Shown here: piece by piece, positions 27,201 to 30,838 of the stretch | Position numbering within the stretch: the stretch's first letter is position 1 | Layout of the letters: each line of letters opens with the position of its first letter | NCBI GenBank assembly: GCA_022360315.1 | Contig: JAKSDA010000207.1 | Span: forward strand, 1-34,017 | Length of the DNA: 34,017 nucleotides | Source of the DNA: Pseudomonadota bacterium | GTDB taxonomy: Bacteria > Myxococcota_A > Polyangia > Haliangiales > Haliangiaceae | Direction: 5' to 3' | The notes under the pieces: model-generated | The model's database searches: none | Told to the model about the DNA's origin: nothing | Seen by the model: the letters and a program-made list of their open reading frames with translations, nothing else | Made by a program: the position numbers and the translations under genes

Positions 27201-28941
27201 CAAAGAGACCGAGCTCAACAGAGAAGCCCTGCAGATCAGCAAGCGCAGCGCCGAGCAACGCCGCGACCGCTACAACACCTGGATCGGCGACGGCGACCCC
27301 ACCTACAAGCTCAATACCCTGGAGGGGGCCCAGGTGGACCTGCTCATCGCCAAGGGCGTATTTCAGGTCGCCGCCACGATAGCCAATCTGATCAAATCGG
27401 TCACTGCGGCCATTCCCGACATCGAAGTCGGCGGCTCCGGCTTCGGCGGCAGCCCCGTGGCCACTGTCAAGTCCGGCGGCAGCAGCATCTCGGATGTGGC
27501 TGAAGGCGTGGGATTGGTCGCTTCGGGCACCGCAGAAGGGCTGGGCACCGCCGCAGAGATCGTCGCCTTGTATGCCGGCTACGAGCGCCGTTCCGACGGC
27601 TGGAAGCTCGACCGCGACCAGGCCATCATCGAAATCGAGAACATCGACAAGCAGATCGAGGCCATCGACGTCACCATCGCTTCGCAGACCCAGGACCTGC
27701 GCATCCACCAGCAAAACATCGTTCAGGAACAGGAAGTCGCCGATTACTTGCAGAGCAAGTTCTCCAACGCCGACCTTTACAACTGGATGGCCAACCGCAT
27801 CACCGGCCTCTACTTCCAGTCCTACAAACTGGCTTTCGACCTGGCTAAACAAGCCGAGGCCGCCTACCAGTTCGAGTTCGGCGCCACCGACACCTACATC
27901 AGCTTCGGCCATTGGGACAGCCGCCGCAAGGGCCTGCTGGCCGGCGAGAGCCTGCTGTTAGACCTCAACCGCCTGGACAAATCCGCCCTCGACCAGGACA
28001 GCCGCTACCTCGAGATCACCAAACCCATCTCGCTCGCGCGCCTGGATCCCATGGCCTTCCTGGAACTCAAGAGCACCGGGCGCTGCCAGTTCAGCCTGAG
28101 CGAATTGCTCTTCGATCGGGACTTCCCGGGGCACTATTTCCGCATCATCAAAGCCGTGTCCCTATCGGTGCCCGCGGTGGTCGGCCCCTATCAAACCATC
28201 AAGGCCACCTTGACCCAGACCGGCCACAAGACCCTGCTGGCCCCCGACCTCAGCGGTGTCGACTACCTGCTCGGTGAGAGCGACACCATGCCCGAGAGCA
28301 TCCGCGCCGACTGGCGCGCCAACCAGCAGATCGCGCTATCCACCGGTGTCGACGACAGCGGCGTTTTCGAGCTCAACTTCAATGACGACCGCTACCTGCC
28401 CTTCGAAGGTACCGGCGCGGTGTCGACATGGCTGCTGGAGATGCCGCTGGCCACCAACGCCATTGATTTCGATAGCATCTCGGATGTGGTCATCAACCTG
28501 CGCTACATGTGCAAGACCGACGGCGGCAAATTCAAACAAGACGTCGCCAACCACCCTGTGGTCCGCTCCGTCAGCGGCCAGCGCCTGTTCAGTATCGCCA
28601 CCGAATTCGCCGCCCAGTGGCACGCCTTCACCAGCGACAACGTGGACGTCGACACCCTGACCCTGACCTTGCCGGCCAACGCATTCCCTCCGAATGTGAT
28701 TATCGATTGGGAAACCGTGACCTTGAAGGAGCTCCTCGGCGTCGACCACGCCGGCAGCCTCGTCGATGTCAGCAACGCGTTCACCGACCGCACCGACCAG
28801 GCCATTCCCCCCATGCCGCTAGACGCCGACTCCGCGGACCCCAGGTTCACGTTCAAGGCGCGCAACAACTTCGACAGGTCCTCGGTGGCAAACCTGCTCG
28901 TGTTGGTGACCTACGATGGGCAGCTCAGGGGCGACGGTTGA
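9292..28941 (+). CDS. Giant TcA-like toxin subunit (6549 aa) with multiple LamG-like insertions
   Basis: TcA subunits form pentameric, cell-binding translocation channels for the BC cocoon. The scaffold motifs are in order: the VRP1/helical shell at the N-terminus (ARSIFGPAAYFVDLLRF near 118-134, IPYIDLVNEVLEDV 171-184); its continuation from 3474 (LAALRELAAATGLPIERLCV); the ABC-toxin N-terminal region (YEPIHDILAEEQRDSL at 4094, WLWMKNYRVWEANRKVFLYP at 4181); neuraminidase-like parts (FNRLYLFWAE near 4622, EIFFHIPFLIANQL at 5630, WYHYIFDPTTRE near 5655); pore-forming helices after PPIDPAALVNAVAGGG (near 5876); and the C-terminal TcB-binding domain (about 6108-6330, FGHWDSRRKGLLAGESLLLD). LamG-like cassettes interrupt it at about 472-3466, 4262-4560 and 4795-5350. 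Usual TcA proteins are about 2,300-2,600 residues, and removing the cassettes leaves about 2,700. GAGAGGA at 9281-9287 sets the ATG. No signal peptide is seen. It lies 56 bp after the BC gene, so probably in the same transcript. Confidence 0.95.
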   Translation: MSDIKALPPLEALEQFRQAHPDLGLDGILAMTESVFVEQYADAFGDDTRKARSAYREAQRIRALATLLWANIKDTVGSAYFQDTLFNNIPDSFLDFQGLIPSYPQLFGNLDFIECDHARSIFGPAAYFVDLLRFIEKHVPQSGLELGHSLEERQPRIYRIPLDRENTYTLIPYIDLVNEVLEDVVRTSQIPDAYQVVAESVFPMSLPFHLPLAEMRLYLDQLKLSLQEIYRLFGRAEPAIAREILALSPRDYARLGQEITDKQELDGFFGTDVTATGKGSLEDVAMFLDQTGLSRTELDALLFLDLSSDEVDVGLGRLSFIQAAGDGQGEIRVENNVQDTLFTHSTDLPGTRTALNDRELPAAVQQKFTDAGIAAFSVNTRVLVDRADRQWRVWDGDTDRTYILQAKSSELTAYSEAYDRLNNLTLPKLDRIYRFLKLARRLGWSYSDLDWALRSLADQALARQSLGPAYVAESVLHFDGVNDWVQIPNADDLVLASQAGDVPMLTVEAWVFIDSEGVNPVLAKGSTTGPVTQFQLWVTPAGQVGFQAYGPQTANLISVYPLDAGGNYFTADAGGAAADPGADGDAPGFSLISHGALGTGRFNHVAVSVNEKVSEGATDYFQLKFYLNGELDSTWSFESSLPVEQAPAADAAVEIRLGANFEDDYLAGSLSDVRLWQTIRSHADIQRSLTSRLRGDTTGLIGYWPLLDPDGDVLPDLAPGTQHPGIPGGSTHSTLPRWIQRDLPLSPLPTPISDTALHFDGNDEFLAAHNVRGLDLSELTLEAWVALDEDNRQHGLIVKGDAETGEAHFRWTITSDNKMALDGSIVGAPLQSDALWTGGVPDGRMHLAVAVAGDRVTFYANGELSGEGVPTAGSGAIGTDLFIGRDFGDSAFLDGAIQEVRIWRLARTQDELRQTRNQQLSGSEAGLVGYWRLDSDERSGGQIADLSFNQNGVYPGGNPAIYQPLLTTHEEALLPPQVAQSALALSSDPDHYVLRVVNPGDHGLGHHEQFTLQLWFRVDDPGIADRKQVLFSQGDADTGLCAYLSADGRVRAHAWCSDVEGTPIAEHTLQTITVENNTWYQLTFVYDETSPGDGVHYRLHLDGRAADETSAGFRLDQVGPIHLGGVTPDAFTRFHDADAFGNTHRFGGILTDLRLWKRALPADAITNPDDSRHPRHIPQASEPDLLCYLPMTEGYGAPVGEHEGLRYAPDSDDPALLTPIIRDQTVLSNSGTNSGASGRPSDGTLVVGPDPVAPKWSTEPRLAIHPQRALHLDGGHVRLSDTVELGLVASSFTVEMWLQADSFDSAVTLIDGGPALALELTDAGEVRATLGDASLSATGALKAGQWHHLAWRFDRDRASQSVLIDGRPAGEGSAPSAIADASQVRLGQEFSGSISDLRLWNATRSDDEIAAHRELRLAGNEANLVGYWPLEVDSARRWIDWSHGHAALLEASGEASWLDLETPFAGREIHASINASDARTELIDLPKTILPATGTVELWVRFSRTHDQILLDASTDVHPFRLLIRGSALVFEVTNASGDTLSLSLDLADLPADFDGQVHHVAGTWSFAARTTRAQLHLDDQIVRTAPIQTGGVPALARPRLGLSQAGDLPFTGVFHRLRIWDHVRDPEMLRNYAGADLSGNEPGLHLLLPLEEQSGNELTEAVSQRAVWAKALPTVQENPVWTIVDHAVELDGQDEYIEASGFTPGAEGTIELWVKFSRNRDQVLFDASNDQLDDDRRGRDDDDDDDDDERHRRDLRKFFALQVRGGALSFRLEDDGGHRVRSGGRHRVAPGDANYEARISLTGNAFGDFDRQWHHVVATWRYDADSNTVTGDLRLDLEHHAQLRRDPGTEPSGEVPPLMPLFIGANTGTYYVVAGDAFRGQVRQVRIWNQVRSEDDLRALRDRPLDGDEAGLAVYLPIDEGTGTRLENRTDANAPSTVIVDAGNTATWRVVDRAVELNGVDQFIAVPYPVSATAGTVEFFAKFAVDRDQILLSASDSDDRPFFVVDLAGSRLRFRLDGDSSGAELDLSDAVTTPTIWHHVVATWSFDTATQSADLHVYFDDRPAARATLPDVLPRDDLRNPYIGIRRGEASTLPEYGPFKGEIRQIRLWSIARDAASLDRYRRIDLDGNETGLVALLAIDEGQGSVLGNSSGGRPGGQLYTRILAETEWGRRPGQLWQFGPSYAALPGTDELGLLDSDFTIESWVRLPDVAGQHPVLGTRGPALADSDEVWSLSVVDGHPRAHMRGQTLDGADLTLRANTWHHLALRYQAGSLSLWLDGAVSAQSIDGLAAIQARRRLHVAHLRTYAGQGVWNDSSFVGSIDEMRVWAAALPDAVLQTPQAKRIARDASDLNALWRFDSTQQRLLLDHSARRLHPVLVVDEAASKRADFESSGPPILLHPHVLNVDEYNDYLDLGEPWVRANGDWSLAFWFRLEHTDGIQVLFEQAETVRVSVQDACFQLDGPLASGGAWEEVFFAQPGEWTHVAIVHSAGELRIIRNGVAMGETRAINLGQASAGALSFGAPRDLTTSVDTHLGGQLGEIQLWSRALTEEDVTARLHHPLSGREPGLEAYWPIAEGPAGDSGTALHDVCEFQPHGALITGLEDTREKWQADPPPIAGALSALTLDGRDDHVFLGSLGDLLADAIAAGGLCVEAWVKLDGDAAGTRAVLGSGTGDGSAAGLCLGLADGHPIFALGAEFVRADLALDQGWHHLAWIHDAKTGIATIALDGANVAEGSLSLSLPAGASAWLGRYQDWDAGVASAVDRYFDGSIGEVRLWSSPRSVAAIADARSQRLTGNEPELSAYWIFDDHHRVAISSELGSGNYQLILASDRVLQPPLWSHIDDHPVLLDHLSRQALAFDGEDHLLGLEGFTSRPRSFTVEAWVSNTQSADTTVPRQDSPVLWRGRDNASGHEVDFELRVTSAGTLALHYRLTGGGAVKTLETTNSFDVNQLTHVAVTASWDSDAATTAIRLYIDGDLDAETTEAAALRNSGSILRVGWGNATGSAEHFRGLIQELRFWSEARTEAELAADMFIPLTAADRPELLGYWPLSIIESGTEGATTPNTARPELPFVLGGAPGDRSPSVTALVTRPAPFLDPDERVLSLEQSFPAELPIPPYNAAEQAHRKQRTIEVWFTCERPNAAGRQVIYQEGDDERRLSISVDNGVLTFEGYNRPEDESAWQGTTITTDQIREGRWHHAALIVDGRGDVQDNSFCATIDGRLIDVLPGSQVWGTVSPIVIGGLAFDQPVSITRIAAGDERVTRTGSWHVTRDGFLHDRNKNKGEKSLQWPFEQTDGLYRLGLSHPVDNPLEPRHASNLSIQIEHRGGTATVTVDLRRAGGQHPVDLGEYEMVAGASSVTVSNADTDGLVTVDALHLTPLYYRDAAAPPTPVSTPVSLIASERLYGQIKEVRVWERVRHPDEIRDTRFDISAIDADLRSDLLFHWRTTDLPDATTAPLRLPRSAQAFGGVPATIDLVELAALRELAAATGLPIERLCVLFGGLRYFGNGDESTLFDSLFNRAGTSDQDRWSYYPSEPRQWVVASTEDEHRATRSRLMGAFRVSHADLDQMVAAVSGVASADMVYALNLDGPTLTLLYRLRLLATVLDLSIADVLTVMARLTAEVGLSELANLTLSDVDTLRERAAWHKAAGIDVAEYEYLVYNQRDSRVKTPYDEGSVVDGATDLTARVLGVLITPASFVSADVDEAASDAVYRELLAAAHLAEISLTLPGDDAGVPVLLATVLPSFERYTDLSTIAQAMEWAADFEGQVIAFDQLVSGGLLDQLGRVTADDPAAALRALIADMATAPVQPEASLRTLAVAASLDPEQCVLLRDLLLKRQESQSAIPATITTQLSASRDEVDSSMLTTLANLLASTTERVQAIITHTEGNTYKSGTLIAPLFLTEMNAVAVQRTPSASAAVQADLEQLNKTLVLLDQFTLSSEEIETLLSEPSAFDLQPSSLLTPTRDDLERLHDFVQLKSSLNDPGNRVLQLIQVEDEPEQAIEDLTGWRPGEIRVLAAGLGIDDRAEYTSIPSLTRLEQGFAIMDGLGSDAAYLIDLSSTEDQDFAAYRRRSNALLELLRGRYSEEQWPRVYEPIHDILAEEQRDSLVAVALENLADQLSGRKSPDVLYEYLLIDVQTNSVVDTSRILQATAAMQLYVERCRMSLEKGVDPSLIPDDEWLWMKNYRVWEANRKVFLYPENYIEPELRDTKTPLFVELEDELNQVDVDKDTAAVAYTHYLDSFAEVTNLTVVGSYLDTDRIAPGTMVAVPEFTGGGSRSAIEEAEQSDIGALLPGDFTIEMWVNHQHGNNAGGLLSAFTPETRPVSIDVNPLSGYSSAYRDLLILLGVYNQDDFDPIWQNHTIQSKRGWGIGVNNGHFEIFVTTHEITAADVQQSSPRTIDEESVLRSRNTYSVDRWFHVAVTYDRNDLRLYVDGTQVTLDAVFDPAVNLPKTRYPGGAVRYKGTDTRLVLASEGTDKFFNGQTRDVRLWNQVRSQSDIRATMLDGLSGQSTQLPSSLVRYWTLDEGQGAIVQDRKAGNNFEFPAADLDAERITWTQTPSTATQLGGDQATVSTTLYLVGRNEATQEYYLRRFIDGIEWTPWEKIDLSISAEFVAPVFAFNRLYLFWAEIQDSVRAENRRWVNPNYNQLPKDQLGNTILLKESGRPGGTVNPRFFAGSLISSIIDDLDGGYINTRTWVSSDKNGVIEQVNITVQKPVIKYSYHNFSNEWTQPQTYEAIDKKLDDNEQRQPKWRRVYAQRWRESQVAPRFQSPPTGQDDVTVARLVQNSFVATELSSFAMDDLTVSYWFRIEDLVNGQRQFVDLPAINTFTLFDYDGGALRAQVSHQPSAIGQTVEILAATQAGRDALLDSASATGVRGAIADLVDFRSGTLASLDAAIAALNNGDNTLIHQADQAGAAVTTDALEPKTSLSKALTEQSVLSAQAARTALQEQKTGSPNGVDLSEQLAQAAERARDAASAARVISGQDQSVLDNVNTAAANARTGADSIRTGAESAANNANTKAGLATTAANRATAAADSAAAQTVPDPSKNAAAAAAVVIHTKTAATQTLQAAQQTQNAANATQVAAAADAATKAEAAATQAEAAAALAEQQEASLPDDNTIPAEYATAAQEARAAATAARTSATAARSRADALAATASVDQVITHLQSTLTSALPVLNAAVSAESAVPKYEHGDIDLSVAMDGNATVLLDSVDYGAWYHLTLVVDSGDAQTTVTAYLVRQSGANSRSVTEILDGSQTTLASGRLTPGQTWTVGAANNPSAASATYRPLMSEFQLWDRPLGLGVIEGERYQRKLGSEIGLQLRLGLDQQASNVSSLDLQTSGSELSLDIISAAESSTRTVERILLMYGENIYSLRSNLKDVGNEYTLLANFAVPRHDLSVADQGDTAFIGQDSSNSNIVVEAHRSSQALYPLDRYRPVDRISVQKERPSALLGAVTEWELNVGNTRLLQDRNGAAQLDDNECYIMDVHNQPGSYILDIGDEIFLVEIELGEVRLRTAEERLQSELVSGSAYNLYFDRERILEVNSPLSPVFSFTRLNTFAAQELSERLFGGGIDALLTLESQEEGLEKPFTNLAASDNTLVRSPESGMPAGIAPNAIDFNGAYGPYYSEIFFHIPFLIANQLSANQQFEEAQNWYHYIFDPTTRENDGALPSTRADRFWRYRPFRHLTLETLSEILTDRRAIERYRNDPFDPHTIAALRINAYQKAVVMKYIDNLMNWGDYLFRQDTRESINEAIPLYVLAYNLLGERPRVKQTHGFEPAGDLRDVQADIARSPDDFPKDADGDEITDFLFELGADLSTERPLQVPFDPHLTVATRFCVPENAQFIGFWDRVEDRLFKIRNSLNIDGVFRTLALFQPPIDPAALVNAVAGGGLAGALGGGAAAGATSVPHYRFSFMLDKAKEMVGNVMNLGGALLDALEKRDAEALAVMQQGHAIGLLELTTTIKELQIKETELNREALQISKRSAEQRRDRYNTWIGDGDPTYKLNTLEGAQVDLLIAKGVFQVAATIANLIKSVTAAIPDIEVGGSGFGGSPVATVKSGGSSISDVAEGVGLVASGTAEGLGTAAEIVALYAGYERRSDGWKLDRDQAIIEIENIDKQIEAIDVTIASQTQDLRIHQQNIVQEQEVADYLQSKFSNADLYNWMANRITGLYFQSYKLAFDLAKQAEAAYQFEFGATDTYISFGHWDSRRKGLLAGESLLLDLNRLDKSALDQDSRYLEITKPISLARLDPMAFLELKSTGRCQFSLSELLFDRDFPGHYFRIIKAVSLSVPAVVGPYQTIKATLTQTGHKTLLAPDLSGVDYLLGESDTMPESIRADWRANQQIALSTGVDDSGVFELNFNDDRYLPFEGTGAVSTWLLEMPLATNAIDFDSISDVVINLRYMCKTDGGKFKQDVANHPVVRSVSGQRLFSIATEFAAQWHAFTSDNVDVDTLTLTLPANAFPPNVIIDWETVTLKELLGVDHAGSLVDVSNAFTDRTDQAIPPMPLDADSADPRFTFKARNNFDRSSVANLLVLVTYDGQLRGDG
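14500..14548 (+). other. Poly-Asp/Arg insertion in LamG unit 6
   Basis: GAC/GAT codon iteration gives nine consecutive Asp residues flanked by Arg/Asp runs (RRGRDDDDDDDDDERHRRD) inside LamG unit 6, between its first DASN strand and the next strand. It is probably a charged surface loop grown by codon-repeat slippage. A metal-binding role is possible but unsupported. Confidence 0.7.
19050..19437 (+). other. Golvesin-type domain nested inside LamG unit 12
   Basis: Residues 3254-3382 contain GSWHVTRDGFLHD, YRLGLSHPVDNPLEPRHAS, the characteristic HRGGTATVTVDLRRAGGQHP followed by VDLGEYEMVAGASSVTVSN, and a VTVDALHLTP terminus. This matches the golvesin C-terminal (xanthan-lyase-associated) beta-domain pattern. 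LamG unit 12 starts before it (TIEVWFTC, RWHHAALIVDG) and resumes after it (RLYGQIKEVRVWERVRHPDEI), so the golvesin domain interrupts a LamG strand-to-strand loop. Confidence 0.75.
22077..23000 (+). other. Second LamG-like insertion in the TcA scaffold
   Basis: About residues 4262-4560. The TcA sequence EVTNLTVVGSYLD is followed by a LamG unit (GDFTIEMWVNHQHGNN, WFHVAVTYDRNDLRLYVDG, TRDVRLWNQVRSQSDIRAT, LVRYWTLDEGQGA). The scaffold then resumes at TLYLVGRNEATQEYYLRRF with WTPWEKIDLSI. In ordinary TcA proteins the two flanks are nearly continuous. Confidence 0.8.
23680..25345 (+). other. Third LamG-like insertion, split by an Ala-rich helical segment
   Basis: About residues 4795-5350. The LamG unit begins with MDDLTVSYWFRIED and finishes with SVDYGAWYHLTLVVDSG and MSEFQLWDRPLG. 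Between these parts lie about 330 residues (4852-5187) of Ala/Thr/Gln/Asp-rich sequence with long runs such as AAERARDAASAARV, AANRATAAADSAAAQ and TQAEAAAALAEQQ. This is consistent with one or more long coiled-coil or helical rods. Such a rod would project from the jelly-roll. Confidence 0.7.
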
Positions 28942-28971
28942 CCATCGCTGCTAGACAAGCCGCGTCCCGCC

Positions 28972-28987
28972 GCGCGCGGCCGCGCGC
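28972..28987. terminator. GC palindrome between convergent genes (possible terminator)
   Basis: GCGCGCGGCCGCGCGC is a perfect 16-bp palindrome in the 51-bp gap between the TcA stop (28941) and the minus-strand gene ending at 28993. Its position suits a bidirectional terminator, but neither strand shows a T-tract. As a loopless palindrome it could equally be chance in very GC-rich DNA. Confidence 0.3.
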
Positions 28988-28992
28988 CGCCC

Positions 28993-29337
28993 TCACTTCC
29001 GGCGCGCCAGATAGTAATCGACGGCCGCAGAGATCACTTTGGTCAGATTTGCCTCGCGCGCGGTCTTCCCCTGTCGACGCATCTCGAAGATCTCGACGTT
29101 GAGACCAAGAATCTGCTCGTCACTCAGGTACACCGTCTGTTTGCGCCCGGCCCGCCGTGCTGTATCAGACGGCAACGGAGAAGACTCCGCATCGGAGAGT
29201 ACAGACAGCTTTGTCGCGCTTGTCTCAGCCGCCGGCACAGCCGTCGATACGCTCTGCGTCGATACGCTCTGCTCTGACTGCGCGGTACTCTTGAAGGGAC
29301 TGTCAAACACATTCTTCGGAAGTCGGGACACAGACAT
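28993..29337 (-). CDS. Ribbon-helix-helix DNA-binding protein, probable ParB-type partition partner
   Basis: The product has 114 residues. Residues 1-60 are Ser/Thr/Ala-rich and probably disordered, with a short QSVST duplication. Residues 64-114 (RKQTVYLSDEQILGL, ANLTKVISAAVDYYLARRK) look like a ribbon-helix-helix domain, with a beta-strand followed by two helices. The ATG lies only five bases after the parA stop, and its AGGAGAG ribosome binding site overlaps that TAG, so translation is probably coupled. A small RHH protein encoded directly downstream of a ParA ATPase is the usual partner in type Ib plasmid partition systems. It would bind the centromere and often represses its own operon. 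The disordered N-terminus also fits ParG-like proteins. A plain CopG-type repressor is the alternative. Confidence 0.75.
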   Translation of the reverse strand: MSVSRLPKNVFDSPFKSTAQSEQSVSTQSVSTAVPAAETSATKLSVLSDAESSPLPSDTARRAGRKQTVYLSDEQILGLNVEIFEMRRQGKTAREANLTKVISAAVDYYLARRK

Positions 29338-29342
29338 CTCTC

Positions 29343-30158
29343 CTAGGCTGCAATCTTGGTCGTACCGGAAAGCCCAAGTCTTCCAAGCGCTTCACGAGCG
29401 AATGACCGAAAATCTTCACTACCTCGAATCGTGCGTCCATGCTCCTCCTCATAACGAAAGATGTCCATGTTCCAGGCAGGGCATGGAAGAAAGTTCGAGT
29501 TGGTCCGAATGACACTCTCGAACAGCAAGTCGCCAAAACGCTCCGCGACCGCATTGCGCGCCTCCATCGTTACGACCAGGCGCTTGTCGTAGGCGATCTG
29601 AACGCAGCCCAGCACGCTCGGGCTCGCAATGCCGGCAGCTCGAATCTCGGCCGCCGCGTCCATTGTCGTCTGCATGCCCTCAAGCGCGTTGGGGTCTGGT
29701 GTGAATGGCAGAAGAATATGGCTCGCAGCTACGAGACTGTTGACCAAACCTAGCTGCTGCTCAGGCGGCGTATCAATAATCGCAACATCGAATCCCGTAA
29801 CCGTCGCGAATTCACGCTTGAGAATCAGTTCGCGGCCAATCTTGCCGACGATGGACATGAGCGCACCGGTGAGCTCATGATGTCCCGGAGCCAGGACTAT
29901 TCCCTCCCGATTGCTCGGAATGACAATGTCCGCCAGCCCGACCTGGCCCGCAATCACATGCGCAGTCGTGCCCCGACCCTGCAAGGGGCCCAGCACAAGC
30001 GCACGTGTCGCGTTCGCTTGGGAATCCATGTCCAGGACCAGAACCCGCAAGCCCTCCTCGGCAAACGCTGCTGCGAGATTTACGCTCACTGTCGTCTTGC
30101 CCTGGCCGCCTTTGCGATTGGCGACTGCGATAATCGGTGGTGCCATACAGACACCCAT
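29343..30158 (-). CDS. parA: ParA-family partition ATPase
   Basis: ParA ATPases segregate low-copy replicons by dynamic, nucleotide-dependent binding to the nucleoid, guided by a centromere-binding partner. The deviant Walker A is RKGGQGKTT at residues 15-23, the A' motif is VLDMDSQANAT, and Walker B is VAIIDTPPEQQLGLV. I chose the ATG at 30158 because GGAGG at 30170-30166 stands seven bases before it, giving 271 residues; ATGs at 30182 and 30146 are the alternatives. The protein lacks a long N-terminal DNA-binding domain, consistent with the shorter type Ib class. It is followed five bases later by an RHH gene and is divergent from the putative rep gene, and the repeat-rich region between them is a candidate centromere. 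An orphan chromosomal ParA/MinD-like protein is less likely given the neighbouring iterons. Confidence 0.9.
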   Translation of the reverse strand: MGVCMAPPIIAVANRKGGQGKTTVSVNLAAAFAEEGLRVLVLDMDSQANATRALVLGPLQGRGTTAHVIAGQVGLADIVIPSNREGIVLAPGHHELTGALMSIVGKIGRELILKREFATVTGFDVAIIDTPPEQQLGLVNSLVAASHILLPFTPDPNALEGMQTTMDAAAEIRAAGIASPSVLGCVQIAYDKRLVVTMEARNAVAERFGDLLFESVIRTNSNFLPCPAWNMDIFRYEEEHGRTIRGSEDFRSFAREALGRLGLSGTTKIAA

Positions 30159-30838
30159 CACACCGCCTCCGATGCGGGGCAACTTTTTTGCCGTTTTTCC
30201 GCGCTACATCCCCGCCGCACTGCCTTGCTGCCGTAAGACATCATCGCCGAAAAACCGCTCTACCGTATCTATCTCACCCTCCGCAACCCGTCGGGCCGAA
30301 TAATCCCAGGATGTTACGACCTTTCTCCTGACCTCAATGCAGCATTGCAGTCATACCGTGGTGCCGCTCTACCGTCTGGCCGAACTGCATCGCTGCGGGT
30401 CAACGGCAGTACCGTAATTCGGCATCAACGTATTGACGTACCACCGCATAACGGCATCGAGGTGAAACCTGGTTGCGGTAGAGCAGCAAGACTCCATTGC
30501 GGACGTACGTTCGCACAGCATTGCGGCATCGAGGTGAAACCTGGTTGCGGTAGAGCAGCAAATAAGTCGAGCATCTTTACGGCAACCCCGCTCTACATCA
30601 AGGCTCCATTGCGGACGTACGTTCGCACAGCAGCACCGCAATGCATCCCGCCATCAAAGCAGACGTGCATCACTACGGAGATGCTGCAATACATCCCGCG
30701 CAGAAGGGAAACTGGATTCCAACGGTCCTGAGAGATTGTCAGAGGGCCATGCTAATGGATGGACCAGGAACAAGCCGAGAACTAGGTTGCCTGCGTCTCG
30801 CTTGCCATTCCACAACGCTCATCCTCTTTGCGTCCACC
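30159..30838. promoter_or_regulatory. Divergent parA/rep intergenic region with repeats (candidate centromere/operators)
   Basis: The region has A/T tracts near parA (30184-30250). The motif CGCTCTACCG or its complement recurs at about 30257, 30364, 30475 and 30550, with a related GCTCTAC near 30590. Two longer direct repeats occur near rep. In type Ib partition loci the centromere usually lies upstream of parA, which matches this position. If the rep gene starts further upstream, the rightmost part would be coding. Confidence 0.45.
30454..30632. repeat. Interleaved direct repeats (A-B-A-B) upstream of rep
   Basis: Repeat A, about 37 bp starting CGGCATCGAGGTGAAACCTG, occurs at 30454-30490 and 30524-30560. 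Repeat B, about 28 bp starting CTCCATTGCGGACGTACGTT and containing the palindrome ACGTACGT, occurs at about 30492-30519 and 30604-30631. Both pairs are essentially identical in sequence. Nearby, GCAATRCATCCCGC also appears twice (about 30638 and 30685). Confidence 0.85.
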
